From the NCBI GenBank assembly GCA_022651385.1, contig JALCQR010000007.1, positions 62,001 to 126,000 of the forward strand: a DNA stretch of 64,000 bases, given 5' to 3'. Source of the stretch: Clostridia bacterium. GTDB taxonomy: Bacteria; Bacillota; Clostridia; Lachnospirales; Anaerotignaceae. Below the pieces are notes generated by a model, which did no database searches, was not told where the DNA came from, and was given only the letters and a program-made list of their open reading frames with translations. Shown piece by piece: positions 36,566 to 45,461 of the stretch; position 1 is the stretch's first letter, and each line of letters opens with the position of its first letter. A program made the position numbers and the translations under genes.

Positions 36566-39184
36566 ATGGCAAAGATTTCGCCGATGATGGAGCAGTACAT
36601 GGAAATAAAAAACAGATATAAATACTGTCTGCTTTTTTTCAGGATCGGAGACTTCTATGAGATGTTTTATGATGATGCTCTTATTGCAAGCAAAGAACTT
36701 GAAATAGTTCTGACAGGCAAAAACTGTGGTCAAGAAGAAAGGGCTCCCATGTGCGGAGTCCCTTTTCACAGTGCCGACAGTTACATAAAAAAACTTGTTA
36801 GCAAAGGATATAAGGTTGCTATATGTGAACAAGTTGAAGACCCCAAGCTTGCAAAAGGGCTTGTCAAAAGAGAAGTTATTAGAATAATAACTCCCGGAAC
36901 AATAGTTGACAATACTGCTCTTGATGAGAAAAAAAACAATTATATTATGTGCATTTACGCCGACAAAAGCGGATTTGGAATGTCCGTATGTGATGTTACC
37001 ACAGGTGAATTTCTGACAACGGATTTTGTTAGTGTAAATGCTGTAAGTAAAATTATAGATGAAACGGCAAAGTTTATGCCTTCGGAGCTTATAGCTAATG
37101 AGGGCTTTAAATCAATGCCGCAGTCAGCTGAAATAGAAAAGAGATTTAATTTAAAAATAGGTACATGTGACGACTGGATGTTTGAATATAATACGGCAAA
37201 CAAAACTCTTTGCAGACATTTCGGAGTACAGAATCTTGACGGAATGGGGCTTAAAAACCATATGTTTTCTGTATCAAGTGCCGGATGTCTGATGCAATAT
37301 CTTTACGATATGCAGAAAAATAATTTGTCAAATATACTTAACTTAAAATATTACACAACAGGCCAGTTTATGTTTCTTGACATGGCTTCAAGACGTAATC
37401 TTGAGTTAACTGAAACATTAAGAGAAAAAAATAAAAAAGGTTCTTTATTGTGGGTTCTTGATAAAACCAAAACCGCTATGGGCGCAAGGCTTATAAGAAA
37501 ATGGATAGAACAACCGCTTATTGACAAAGACGAAATAAATAAACGTCTCTCAAGCGTAAAAGAACTTCTCGATAATTTTTTTATGCGCGAGCAGATAAAA
37601 GAGATAATTAATTCAATGCATGACTTTGAGCGAATAACAGGAAAAATAACGTATCAAAGTGCGAACGCCAAAGACCTTTATGCTCTTAAATGTTCAATTG
37701 AAAACCTGCCTTTGCTTAAAGCTACTCTTTCAAAATCCCAAAGTCCGTATCTTAAGGAAATATATGAAAATCTTGACACACTCGAAGATGTATCAAACCT
37801 TATTGAAAACTCAATAATCGAGGATGCTCCATTTACTGTAAGAGAAGGCGGAATGATAAAAGAGGGCTACAACAACGAGCTTGATGCGCTTTTGAAAGCA
37901 AAAACCGAAGGCCGTAAATGGCTTAATGACCTTGAGGAAAAAGAAAAAGAAGCCACAGGCATTAAAAATCTGCGCATTAGGTTTAATAAGGTTTTCGGCT
38001 ATTACATAGAAGTAACTAAATCAAATATAAGTGATGTTCCTGAAAGATATATAAGAAAACAAACTCTTACAAACGCAGAAAGATATACCACGGAAGAACT
38101 TACAAACCTTGCCGAGCTTATTATGGGCAGTGAGGAAAAAAGTGTTGAGCTTGAGTATAAGATTTTCTGTCAGATAAGAGACAGGGTTTCGGCTCAGGTT
38201 GAAAGAATACATAAAACCGCTTCGCTTACAGCAATTATTGATGTTTTGCAGTCATTTTCGGAAGTTGCCGCAGCACAAAATTACGTTTGTCCGGAAGTTG
38301 ACGACAGCGATATTATAGATATAAAAGAAGGAAGACATCCTGTAGTTGAAAAAATGCTTGATGAGTCTTTCATTCCAAATGATACATATCTTGATGAAGA
38401 TGAAAACAGGCTTTTGATTATAACTGGCCCTAATATGGCCGGAAAATCAACTTTCATGCGTCAGACAGCGCTTATTGTTCTTATGGCGCAAATAGGCAGT
38501 TTTGTACCAGCGTCATCTGCTAAAATAGGAGTTGTTGACAGAATTTTCACACGTGTAGGGGCGTCCGATGATTTGGCGTCCGGTCAAAGTACATTTATGA
38601 TAGAAATGACGGAAGTTGCAAATATATTAAATAATGCTACTAAAAACAGCCTTCTTATACTTGATGAAATCGGACGTGGGACAAGCACTTTTGATGGTCT
38701 CAGTATTGCGTGGTCTGTGCTTGAGTATATAACCGACAAAAAATTAATCGGTGCAAAAACACTTTTTGCAACGCATTACCATGAAATAACCGAGCTTGAA
38801 GGCAAACTGTCGGGTGTAAAAAACTATTGCATTACTGTTCAGGAACATGATGACGATATAGTATTTTTAAGAAAAATTGTAAGAGGCGGAGCCGACAACA
38901 GCTATGGCATACAGGTTGGAAAGCTTGCTGGTCTTCCAAAAAAAGTTATTTCAAGAGCACATGAAATACTCCGTCAGTTAAACACGGCCGATATAACAAA
39001 AAAAGCCAAAAAAATCTCTAAACAGTCTGAGGAAGAGTCAAACTCAATACCACAGATGGACATGTTTTCAATGAAAGAAACTCAGATAATAGATGAAATA
39101 AATAAAATTGATGTTATGAAACTGACGCCTATAGAGGCTTTGCAGACTCTCTATAATCTGCAAAACAAAACAAAGGGAATGTAA
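36566..39184 (+). CDS. mutS: DNA mismatch repair protein MutS
   Basis: This 872-residue ATPase recognises mismatches and small loops. The N-terminal mismatch-binding domain has the conserved FFRIGDFYEMF (Phe-x-Glu motif). The core, lever and clamp domains follow. The ATPase domain has Walker A GPNMAGKS (about 622), the signature around DDLASGQSTFMIEMTE, Walker B LLILDEIGRGTSTFDG (about 695) and ATHYHE. It is full length. CGGAGG precedes the ATG. The gene lies directly ahead of mutL. Confidence 0.98.
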   Translation: MAKISPMMEQYMEIKNRYKYCLLFFRIGDFYEMFYDDALIASKELEIVLTGKNCGQEERAPMCGVPFHSADSYIKKLVSKGYKVAICEQVEDPKLAKGLVKREVIRIITPGTIVDNTALDEKKNNYIMCIYADKSGFGMSVCDVTTGEFLTTDFVSVNAVSKIIDETAKFMPSELIANEGFKSMPQSAEIEKRFNLKIGTCDDWMFEYNTANKTLCRHFGVQNLDGMGLKNHMFSVSSAGCLMQYLYDMQKNNLSNILNLKYYTTGQFMFLDMASRRNLELTETLREKNKKGSLLWVLDKTKTAMGARLIRKWIEQPLIDKDEINKRLSSVKELLDNFFMREQIKEIINSMHDFERITGKITYQSANAKDLYALKCSIENLPLLKATLSKSQSPYLKEIYENLDTLEDVSNLIENSIIEDAPFTVREGGMIKEGYNNELDALLKAKTEGRKWLNDLEEKEKEATGIKNLRIRFNKVFGYYIEVTKSNISDVPERYIRKQTLTNAERYTTEELTNLAELIMGSEEKSVELEYKIFCQIRDRVSAQVERIHKTASLTAIIDVLQSFSEVAAAQNYVCPEVDDSDIIDIKEGRHPVVEKMLDESFIPNDTYLDEDENRLLIITGPNMAGKSTFMRQTALIVLMAQIGSFVPASSAKIGVVDRIFTRVGASDDLASGQSTFMIEMTEVANILNNATKNSLLILDEIGRGTSTFDGLSIAWSVLEYITDKKLIGAKTLFATHYHEITELEGKLSGVKNYCITVQEHDDDIVFLRKIVRGGADNSYGIQVGKLAGLPKKVISRAHEILRQLNTADITKKAKKISKQSEEESNSIPQMDMFSMKETQIIDEINKIDVMKLTPIEALQTLYNLQNKTKGM

Positions 39185-39202
39185 TAATGGTTTGGTGAGA
39201 AA

Positions 39203-41125
39203 ATGAAAATCCGTTTGCTTGACAACAATACAATAAATAAAATAGCTGCCGGTGAAGTGGTGGAGCGTCCAAGCTCAGTTGTAAAAGAGCTTGTGGAAAA
39301 CTCAATTGATGCAGGTGCAAGTTCTGTAACAGTTGAAATACGCGAAGGCGGCACAAGTCTTATTAAAATTTCAGATAATGGTAATGGTATTGAAAAAGAC
39401 GAGGTTAAGAGTGCTTTTTTGCGTCATGCCACAAGCAAAATAGAAAAAATTGATGACCTTGAAAATGTAATATCTCTCGGCTTCAGAGGAGAAGCTCTTG
39501 CAAGCATTGTTGCTGTATCCCAGACGGAAATGATTACAAAAACACATGATGAAGAAACCGGAACAAAAATTGAAATAGCAGGTGGCAATGTATTGTCATT
39601 TGAGGAATATGCCGCCAATAACGGAACAGTAATATCAGTTAAGAATTTATTTTATAATGTTCCCGCAAGACGCAAATTTCTGAAAAAACCTTCAACGGAA
39701 AGCGGATATGTATCGGATATAATAAATAAAATTGCTCTTGGGCATCCTGAAATTTCACTTAAATATATAAATAACGGGAATGTAATACTACATACAAGCG
39801 GCAACAATGATTTAAAAACCGCTGTATATCACGTTTACGGCAAAGAAATTTTGTCGCAGATGATGGCTTTTGATTTAACTCAAAGCGGCATGCGTATTTA
39901 CGGTCTTACAGGAAAACCGCAGCTTTCGAGGGGAACCAGAACGTACGAAAATCTTTTCATAAATGGACGGTTTATTAAAAATGATACTGTGTCTCAGGCC
40001 GTTGAAGACGCATATAAAACACGGCTTATGATAGGAAAATTTCCTGTTTTCGTACTTAATTTGCAGCTCCCTCCAGACTGTTTGGATGTAAATGTACATC
40101 CTGCAAAGCTGGAAGTGCGTTTTAAAGACAACGACTCTGTTTATGATTTTGTGTATACGTCTGTACTTGATGTTTTTAAGGATAAAGTATTGATTCCTGA
40201 GGGAAGCTGGGACAGCAAGAATTCAGATGATGTCGCAAAGCTTCAAAAAGAAAACGGTGTATTTTCAAACAATACTGAAAATACTAAGATAAGTGAAAAT
40301 AAAAAAACGCACAAGACGGAGAAATCTGATTTTCTCCTAAATGAAAAATTATCTGAAGACAGCAAAAGCAATAAAAAATATAATATGCCATTTACTGAAG
40401 ACAAAGATATTGATGACCTGAAGAAATTATATCAAAGTTCTATGCTTTCAGATGAACCTCAAAAATCTGTAAGAAGGATACGTGAGGGCAATCAAAGCCC
40501 ATGCCTTGATGATAAAGATTCCGACAGCCCACAGGTAAAAAAATTTTTCAATAACTATAAAATAATAGGCCAGCTGTTTAATACATATTGGCTTGTTGAG
40601 CAGGGCACTAGTTTGTTTTTAATTGATCAGCATGCTGCTCATGAAAGAGTTTTGTTTGAAAAATTTTATAATTCTTTTAAAAATGACAATGTGGTATCTC
40701 AGCGGTTTATTGAGCCTGTGATGTTAAATTTAAGCGAGCATGAACGCAATCTTATAGATGAAAATTTTGAATTGCTTGAAAAATCAGGTTTTGAAATAGA
40801 AAGGCTTACACCTTCCTCTTATGCATTAAAAGGTGTTCCGTTTGTTTTCAATAATCCTGAATCTGTTTCATATTTTAATTCAATTATAGACATGCTTGAC
40901 ATTAAGCAGGTAGATGATATTCTTCAGACAAAAATACTTAACATTGCCACAATGGCATGCAAAGCGGCCGTTAAGGCAAATGACAGATTAAGTTTTGAGG
41001 AAGCCACAAGTCTGATAAATGAACTTCTTAATCTTGAGAATCCATTTAGTTGTCCTCACGGAAGGCCTACTATAATTGAGCTTACAAAGTATGAGCTTGA
41101 GAAAAAATTCAAAAGGATACAATAG
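39203..41125 (+). CDS. mutL: DNA mismatch repair protein MutL
   Basis: This 640-residue GHKL ATPase couples MutS to strand incision. The N-terminal ATP-binding motifs are KIAAGEVVERPSSVVKELVENSIDAGA, DNGNGI and GFRGEALASI. A poorly conserved linker runs from about 335 to 440. The C-terminal domain carries the endonuclease motif DQHAAHERVLFE (about 474-485) and later ACKAAVKAND and CPHGRP, so this MutL should nick DNA as in species lacking MutH. It starts 18 bases after mutS. Confidence 0.98.
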   Translation: MKIRLLDNNTINKIAAGEVVERPSSVVKELVENSIDAGASSVTVEIREGGTSLIKISDNGNGIEKDEVKSAFLRHATSKIEKIDDLENVISLGFRGEALASIVAVSQTEMITKTHDEETGTKIEIAGGNVLSFEEYAANNGTVISVKNLFYNVPARRKFLKKPSTESGYVSDIINKIALGHPEISLKYINNGNVILHTSGNNDLKTAVYHVYGKEILSQMMAFDLTQSGMRIYGLTGKPQLSRGTRTYENLFINGRFIKNDTVSQAVEDAYKTRLMIGKFPVFVLNLQLPPDCLDVNVHPAKLEVRFKDNDSVYDFVYTSVLDVFKDKVLIPEGSWDSKNSDDVAKLQKENGVFSNNTENTKISENKKTHKTEKSDFLLNEKLSEDSKSNKKYNMPFTEDKDIDDLKKLYQSSMLSDEPQKSVRRIREGNQSPCLDDKDSDSPQVKKFFNNYKIIGQLFNTYWLVEQGTSLFLIDQHAAHERVLFEKFYNSFKNDNVVSQRFIEPVMLNLSEHERNLIDENFELLEKSGFEIERLTPSSYALKGVPFVFNNPESVSYFNSIIDMLDIKQVDDILQTKILNIATMACKAAVKANDRLSFEEATSLINELLNLENPFSCPHGRPTIIELTKYELEKKFKRIQ

Positions 41126-41137
41126 AGAGGTTTTACA

Positions 41138-42085
41138 ATGAAAAAACCATTGGTTGTAATTGCCGGACCAACAGCGTGCGGCAAAACCGCATCATCAATA
41201 ATACTTGCAAAAATGATAAACGGTGAAATCATTTCCGGAGATTCCATGCAGGTTTACAAATATATGGATATAGGCACTGCAAAAGTCATGCCTGACGAAA
41301 TGGATAACATTCCTCATTATATGATTGATGAGATTAAACCTGATGAAGAGTTTAACGCTATGATATTCCAGAAAACGGCTAAGAAATATATATCTGACAT
41401 ATACTCACGCAACCATATCCCTATTTTGGTAGGGGGTACTGGGTTTTATATAAATGCGTTGGTTTACGATAATAATTTTATGGAAACTGACAGTTCAATA
41501 AGAAAACAACTTGAATTCGAAGCAAAAGAATTCGGTAATATATATATTTTTGAAAAATTAAAAGAGTGTGATCCTGAATATGCTGCATCAATTCATCCTA
41601 ATAATTTAAAACGTGTAATTAGGGCGCTGGAATTTTTTATGCAGACAGGCCAAAAGCTTTCTTTTGCAAACAATGAGGCACATAAAAAGGAATCACCATA
41701 TAATACTGCTTTTTTTGTCTTAAATATGGACAGAAAAAAACTTTATGAACGTATTGACCTGAGGGTTAACTTGATGTTTGAAGCCGGTCTTTTGGATGAG
41801 TTTAAAAAGCTTGTTGATATGGGATATGGTGAAAATCTGGTTAGCATGCAGGGAATAGGGTATAAAGAGCTTTTTCCATATTTAAAGGGTGAATGCAGCC
41901 TTGAAGAAGCTGAGGAAAAGATAAAACTAAATACGCGCCACTTTGCCAAAAGACAGCTTACATGGTTTAAGAACAAATGTGACGGCATTTGGATAGACGT
42001 CGATGAAGAATCAGCGGAAAACACAGCAGAAAAAATGTTTAAAATTTTAATAGAAAAGCAAATAGTTTTGGGAGATATACAATGA
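41138..42085 (+). CDS. miaA: tRNA dimethylallyltransferase
   Basis: MiaA adds the dimethylallyl group to A37 of tRNAs reading U-starting codons. The 315-residue protein has the P-loop AGPTACGKTASS (residues 8-19), SGDSMQVYKYMDIGTAK, LVGGTGFYINAL and the tRNA-binding C-terminal region with FAKRQLTWFKN. It overlaps the next gene by four bases and follows mutL by 12 bases. The usual neighbour hfq is absent between it and the ynbB-like gene. Confidence 0.97.
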   Translation: MKKPLVVIAGPTACGKTASSIILAKMINGEIISGDSMQVYKYMDIGTAKVMPDEMDNIPHYMIDEIKPDEEFNAMIFQKTAKKYISDIYSRNHIPILVGGTGFYINALVYDNNFMETDSSIRKQLEFEAKEFGNIYIFEKLKECDPEYAASIHPNNLKRVIRALEFFMQTGQKLSFANNEAHKKESPYNTAFFVLNMDRKKLYERIDLRVNLMFEAGLLDEFKKLVDMGYGENLVSMQGIGYKELFPYLKGECSLEEAEEKIKLNTRHFAKRQLTWFKNKCDGIWIDVDEESAENTAEKMFKILIEKQIVLGDIQ

Positions 42086-43368
42086 ACAAACTTGAGGAAT
42101 TCATAATTGAAAATTTTAAAATAGATAAAAAAGTTCTTGAATATTCGGAAAAATGTTTTGGAGAAATAGAAGACAAATTTAGTGAAATAGATAAAATTAC
42201 AGAATATAATCAGCTTAAAGTACTGCACGCAATGCAGAAAAACAGACTAAGCGAGGCTCATTTTGCTTCTACAACAGGGTATGGATATAATGACCTCGGC
42301 AGGGATACTTTAGAGCAAATATACGCAGACATTTTTCATGCTGAGTCTGCTCTTGTAAGACCTCAGATTATTTCTGGCACACATGCTCTTACTGTTGCTC
42401 TTTCGGGAAACTTAAGACCTGGGGATGAGATACTTTCCCCTGTAGGCATGCCTTATGATACGTTACAGGGTGTTATTGGCATCAGACCTGAAAAAGGTTC
42501 TCTTGCTGAATATGGAATTACTTATAAACAAGTTGATTTGCTTCCAGACTGGAATTTTGACTGGGATGGAATAAAAAAGGCAATATCGCCAAAAACAAAA
42601 CTTGTAACAATACAACGTTCAAAAGGCTATGAATGGCGTCAGTCGCTTTCGATTGAAAAGACAGCGGAATTGATTAAATTTATAAAAGGAATCAGATCAG
42701 ATATAATATGTATGGTAGACAACTGTTACTGCGAATTTGTTGATTATGAGGAACCTACAGAGGTTGGCGCCGATATGGCTGTCGGATCGCTTATTAAAAA
42801 CCCCGGTGGCGGACTTGCTCCTATAGGCGGATATATAGTTGGCAAAGAAGAATGTATAGAAAATGCCGCATACCGTCTTACATCTCCCGGACTCGGAAAA
42901 GAAGTCGGTCCTACATTGGGAGTAAATCCTCTTTTAATTCAAGGACTTTTTAATGCTCCTCAAGTGGTAAACGGCAGCTTAAAAGGCGCAGTTTTTCTGT
43001 CCAAATTATTTGAGGGATTGGGATTTGATGTAACTCCGACGCCAAATGAAAAAAGAGCCGATATTGTACAGGCAATTCAGCTTAAAACCGAAAAAAATGT
43101 TGTTGCTTTTTGCCAGGGGATACAAAAGGGTGCTCCTGTCGATAGTTTTGTGACACCTGAGCCTTGGGATATGCCTGGCTACGATTGCAAAGTTATAATG
43201 GCTGCCGGTGCTTTTGTTCAGGGCTCGTCAATTGAGTTAAGCGCAGATGCTCCTATAAAGCCTCCGTATAATGTATATATGCAGGGAGGACTGAGCTGGC
43301 ACCATGCAAAAATCGGCATAATAATTGGTCTTCAAAACATGGTAGATAAAGGTCTTATTAAATTTTGA
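42082..43368 (+). CDS. methionine gamma-lyase-like PLP protein (YnbB family)
   Basis: This 428-residue PLP enzyme is of the Cys/Met-metabolism fold, the family often labelled aluminium resistance protein or YnbB. Typical segments are YNDLGRDTLEQIYADIFHAESALVRPQIISGTHAL and GSLIKNPGGGLAPIGGYI, the latter containing the PLP Lys (about 242). The C-terminal YMQGGLSWHHAKIGI is also typical. Its substrate has not been established. It overlaps miaA by four bases and is part of the operon. Confidence 0.92.
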   Translation: MNKLEEFIIENFKIDKKVLEYSEKCFGEIEDKFSEIDKITEYNQLKVLHAMQKNRLSEAHFASTTGYGYNDLGRDTLEQIYADIFHAESALVRPQIISGTHALTVALSGNLRPGDEILSPVGMPYDTLQGVIGIRPEKGSLAEYGITYKQVDLLPDWNFDWDGIKKAISPKTKLVTIQRSKGYEWRQSLSIEKTAELIKFIKGIRSDIICMVDNCYCEFVDYEEPTEVGADMAVGSLIKNPGGGLAPIGGYIVGKEECIENAAYRLTSPGLGKEVGPTLGVNPLLIQGLFNAPQVVNGSLKGAVFLSKLFEGLGFDVTPTPNEKRADIVQAIQLKTEKNVVAFCQGIQKGAPVDSFVTPEPWDMPGYDCKVIMAAGAFVQGSSIELSADAPIKPPYNVYMQGGLSWHHAKIGIIIGLQNMVDKGLIKF

Positions 43369-43382
43369 AAGGAGCCGAGGAC

Positions 43383-44831
43383 ATGAAAAATAGAGTAAAG
43401 TCACTTTTAGCAATTGTGTTGTTTATTTCTCTTTCATTAAGCAGTGTAGCTTTCGCCGATACTTCGGATACATCATCTGTTACATTACCAAATATAACTT
43501 CGCCATCTGCCATACTTGTTGAGGCAAGTACAGGCAAAGTACTTTATAGCAAAAACCCAGACGCAAAAATGTATCCGGCCAGTATGACAAAACTAATGAC
43601 AAGTCTTGTACTGCTGGATTATTTCAAGCCTGACGACATAATTACTGTTGGCTCTGAGATAAATGATGTCAGTCTTGATTCCAGCAAAGCCGGACATGTT
43701 AGAGGCGAAGCGCTTACAGTTCAAAATTTAATAAGAGGACTTCTGATACCAAGCGGAAATGATTCTGCTGTAGTTGCTGCAACTGCTGTTGCAAAAAAAG
43801 TCGAAAACAATGATTCTCTTTCCGAAAAAGATTGTGAAAAAATATTTGCAGATTTAATGAACAAAAAAGCTGAAAAACTTGGCTGTAAAAATACGCATTT
43901 TGTAAATCCGCACGGTTATCATGATGAGAACCACTATACATGTGCAACTGATATGTCACTTATAGCAGCTGAAGCTTTGAAAAATGATACAATAAAGGAA
44001 ATTGGCTCTGAAAAAAGTTATTCTGGAAATGGACTTGGAAATCTTAAAAGTTCACATCCGGAACTTAAAACTCAAGATTACAGTTGGGTAAGCCATAATA
44101 AGCTTATTATGGATAACCAATATAAATATGAATATGCTGACGGTCTTAAAACTGGGTATACAGATGAGGCTGGAGATTGTTTAACAGCTACAGCTAAAAA
44201 AGACGGCGTAAGGCTTATTGCGATCATATTTGATTCTCCGGACCCCGGAAGATGGCTTGATGCTGCATCTCTTTTCAATTATGGTTTTAGTAACTACGAG
44301 TTTTATAAATTAAACAAATCCGGTGATACTGTAGCAAAAGCAAGTCTTGTTTACAATAAGTCGTCCGATGGAAATACTCTTGATCTTGTTGTAAAAAAAG
44401 ATATAACTCTTTTCCTGAATAAAAAAGAAGTCAATTCAATAACTCATGAAGTTAAAATAACGAATGAAAGTTTGCTTACCAGAAATAGGGAAACCGATGA
44501 AAATGAACTTCCAAAGCTTATGGCTCCAATTACTTCTGACACTGAAATTGGTACCGTAGACTATAAGACATCAGACGGAACGGTACTTGCAAGTGCTAAG
44601 CTCTATGCAAGCAGAGATGTACAAAAAGCAAGCCTTATAGGAAGAATTTTTTATAATGCAAAAACACTGGCTCTTCATGTTTTCAACGGGAAGACATCTC
44701 TAAAAGTTATAATAGCAATTATTATTATAATCATAATAATATTATTGATATTATTGCTAAAAAGGCGCAGACATAGTTATTACTCAAGATCTGTATATAG
44801 ATATAAACCAAGACGCAGGCATAAATGGTAA
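43383..44831 (+). CDS. D-alanyl-D-alanine carboxypeptidase (DacF type)
   Basis: This penicillin-binding carboxypeptidase trims peptidoglycan stem peptides. It has 482 residues from the ATG at 43383, chosen because GGAG at 43371-43374 fits. An in-frame TTG at 43365 is too close to the previous stop. It has a signal peptide (about 1-25), the SxxK motif PASMTKLM (about 67), SGN (about 124) and KTG in LKTGYTDEAG (about 257). A PBP5-like C-terminal domain follows, then an unusual poly-Ile transmembrane helix and a basic tail (RRRHSYYSRS). It is the last gene before a strong terminator. Confidence 0.93.
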   Translation: MKNRVKSLLAIVLFISLSLSSVAFADTSDTSSVTLPNITSPSAILVEASTGKVLYSKNPDAKMYPASMTKLMTSLVLLDYFKPDDIITVGSEINDVSLDSSKAGHVRGEALTVQNLIRGLLIPSGNDSAVVAATAVAKKVENNDSLSEKDCEKIFADLMNKKAEKLGCKNTHFVNPHGYHDENHYTCATDMSLIAAEALKNDTIKEIGSEKSYSGNGLGNLKSSHPELKTQDYSWVSHNKLIMDNQYKYEYADGLKTGYTDEAGDCLTATAKKDGVRLIAIIFDSPDPGRWLDAASLFNYGFSNYEFYKLNKSGDTVAKASLVYNKSSDGNTLDLVVKKDITLFLNKKEVNSITHEVKITNESLLTRNRETDENELPKLMAPITSDTEIGTVDYKTSDGTVLASAKLYASRDVQKASLIGRIFYNAKTLALHVFNGKTSLKVIIAIIIIIIIILLILLLKRRRHSYYSRSVYRYKPRRRHKW

Positions 44832-44842
44832 TAGAAATTAAA

Positions 44843-44888
44843 AAATACGGAAGTCACTTTAAGTTTAAGTGACTTCCGTATTTTATAT
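44843..44888 (+). terminator. terminator of the miaB-dacF operon
   Basis: A 17-bp perfect stem AAATACGGAAGTCACTT / AAGTGACTTCCGTATTT (44843-44859 with 44867-44883) is followed by a T-rich tail. Confidence 0.92.
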
Positions 44889-44974
44889 ATAATATATATA
44901 ATTATAAAAACTTATGATTTCTGCTTTCCTTTGTGTATATAGTCATGATAGGGAGGTACCTTTAACCTATATAC

Positions 44975-45008
44975 AACTATTCGCAAAACACAACTTTTGC
45001 GAATAGTT
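44975..45008. repeat. perfect palindromic hairpin of unknown role
   Basis: A 14-bp perfect stem AACTATTCGCAAAA / TTTTGCGAATAGTT has the loop CACAAC. There is no T-run on either strand, so it is not a classical terminator. It lies just downstream of the 38-residue ORF on the minus strand. Confidence 0.6.
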
Positions 45009-45036
45009 ATACTATAAACGCACTTAAACCATGGAT

Positions 45037-45153
45037 TTATTCAAATTCCATATATGTCACGTTGTTATACTCAGTCCTGACATTTTTTATATACGTCAGT
45101 TCAAATTCATCCATAAGTTTATTTTTTAAGCTGTACTTTTCTTTTTCGTTCAT
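45037..45153 (-). CDS. possible 38-residue small protein
   Basis: This short minus-strand ORF encodes a charged peptide starting MNEKEKYSLKNKLMDEFEL and ending TYMEFE. GAGGAG lies four bases before the ATG, slightly closer than ideal. No family is recognised. The opening KYS..NKLM vaguely recalls the start of IS3-type OrfA proteins, and an IS-end-like hairpin lies upstream. It could therefore be a relic rather than a working gene. Confidence 0.4.
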   Translation of the reverse strand: MNEKEKYSLKNKLMDEFELTYIKNVRTEYNNVTYMEFE

Positions 45154-45203
45154 CAGCTCCTCACTCACATATATTTTTTTAATTTTTCTTTTTGGATAGA
45201 AAT

Positions 45204-45247
45204 AACCCCTTTCATTAGATTTTTTGTCTAATAAAAGAGGTTCACTT
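45204..45247. repeat. IS-end-like hairpin repeat, copy 2
   Basis: AACCCCTTTCATTAGA (45204-45219) pairs with TCTAATAAAAGAGGTT (about 45227-45242) and is followed by CACTT. This is the reverse complement, with few changes, of the element at 21164-21213. It probably also ends the nifJ-DUF3787 transcript on the minus strand. Confidence 0.75.
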
Positions 45248-45294
45248 AATAATAAATAAATTGCTTTAAGTTAAATCAAATACTTTGCCAGTAA

Positions 45295-45444
45295 TTATTT
45301 TTCATTTTCATCTACATATTCTTTTGCGTTTTTAGTTTGATATTGACTTGGTTTTGCCACATTGGAACCATTTTTAATATCTTCAACATTTGCCCATGCC
45401 GCCGTTTTATGGTTTTCTACAGGCTTATGCTCTTTATTATCCAT
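45295..45444 (-). CDS. DUF3787 family small protein
   Basis: This 49-residue protein matches the clostridial DUF3787 family: short, hydrophilic and containing the conserved HKTAAWAN core (residues 12-19), ending AKEYVDENEK. GAGGAAG precedes the ATG. It begins 17 bases downstream of nifJ on the same strand, so it is probably co-transcribed with it. The family function is unknown. Confidence 0.82.
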   Translation of the reverse strand: MDNKEHKPVENHKTAAWANVEDIKNGSNVAKPSQYQTKNAKEYVDENEK

Positions 45445-45461
45445 ATTCTTCCTCTTTTCAA

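Noticed and set aside
42660-42760. Idea that the ynbB-like protein is a true methionine gamma-lyase
   Set aside because: The fold and PLP Lys are clear, but family members are biochemically undefined. No substrate claim is made.
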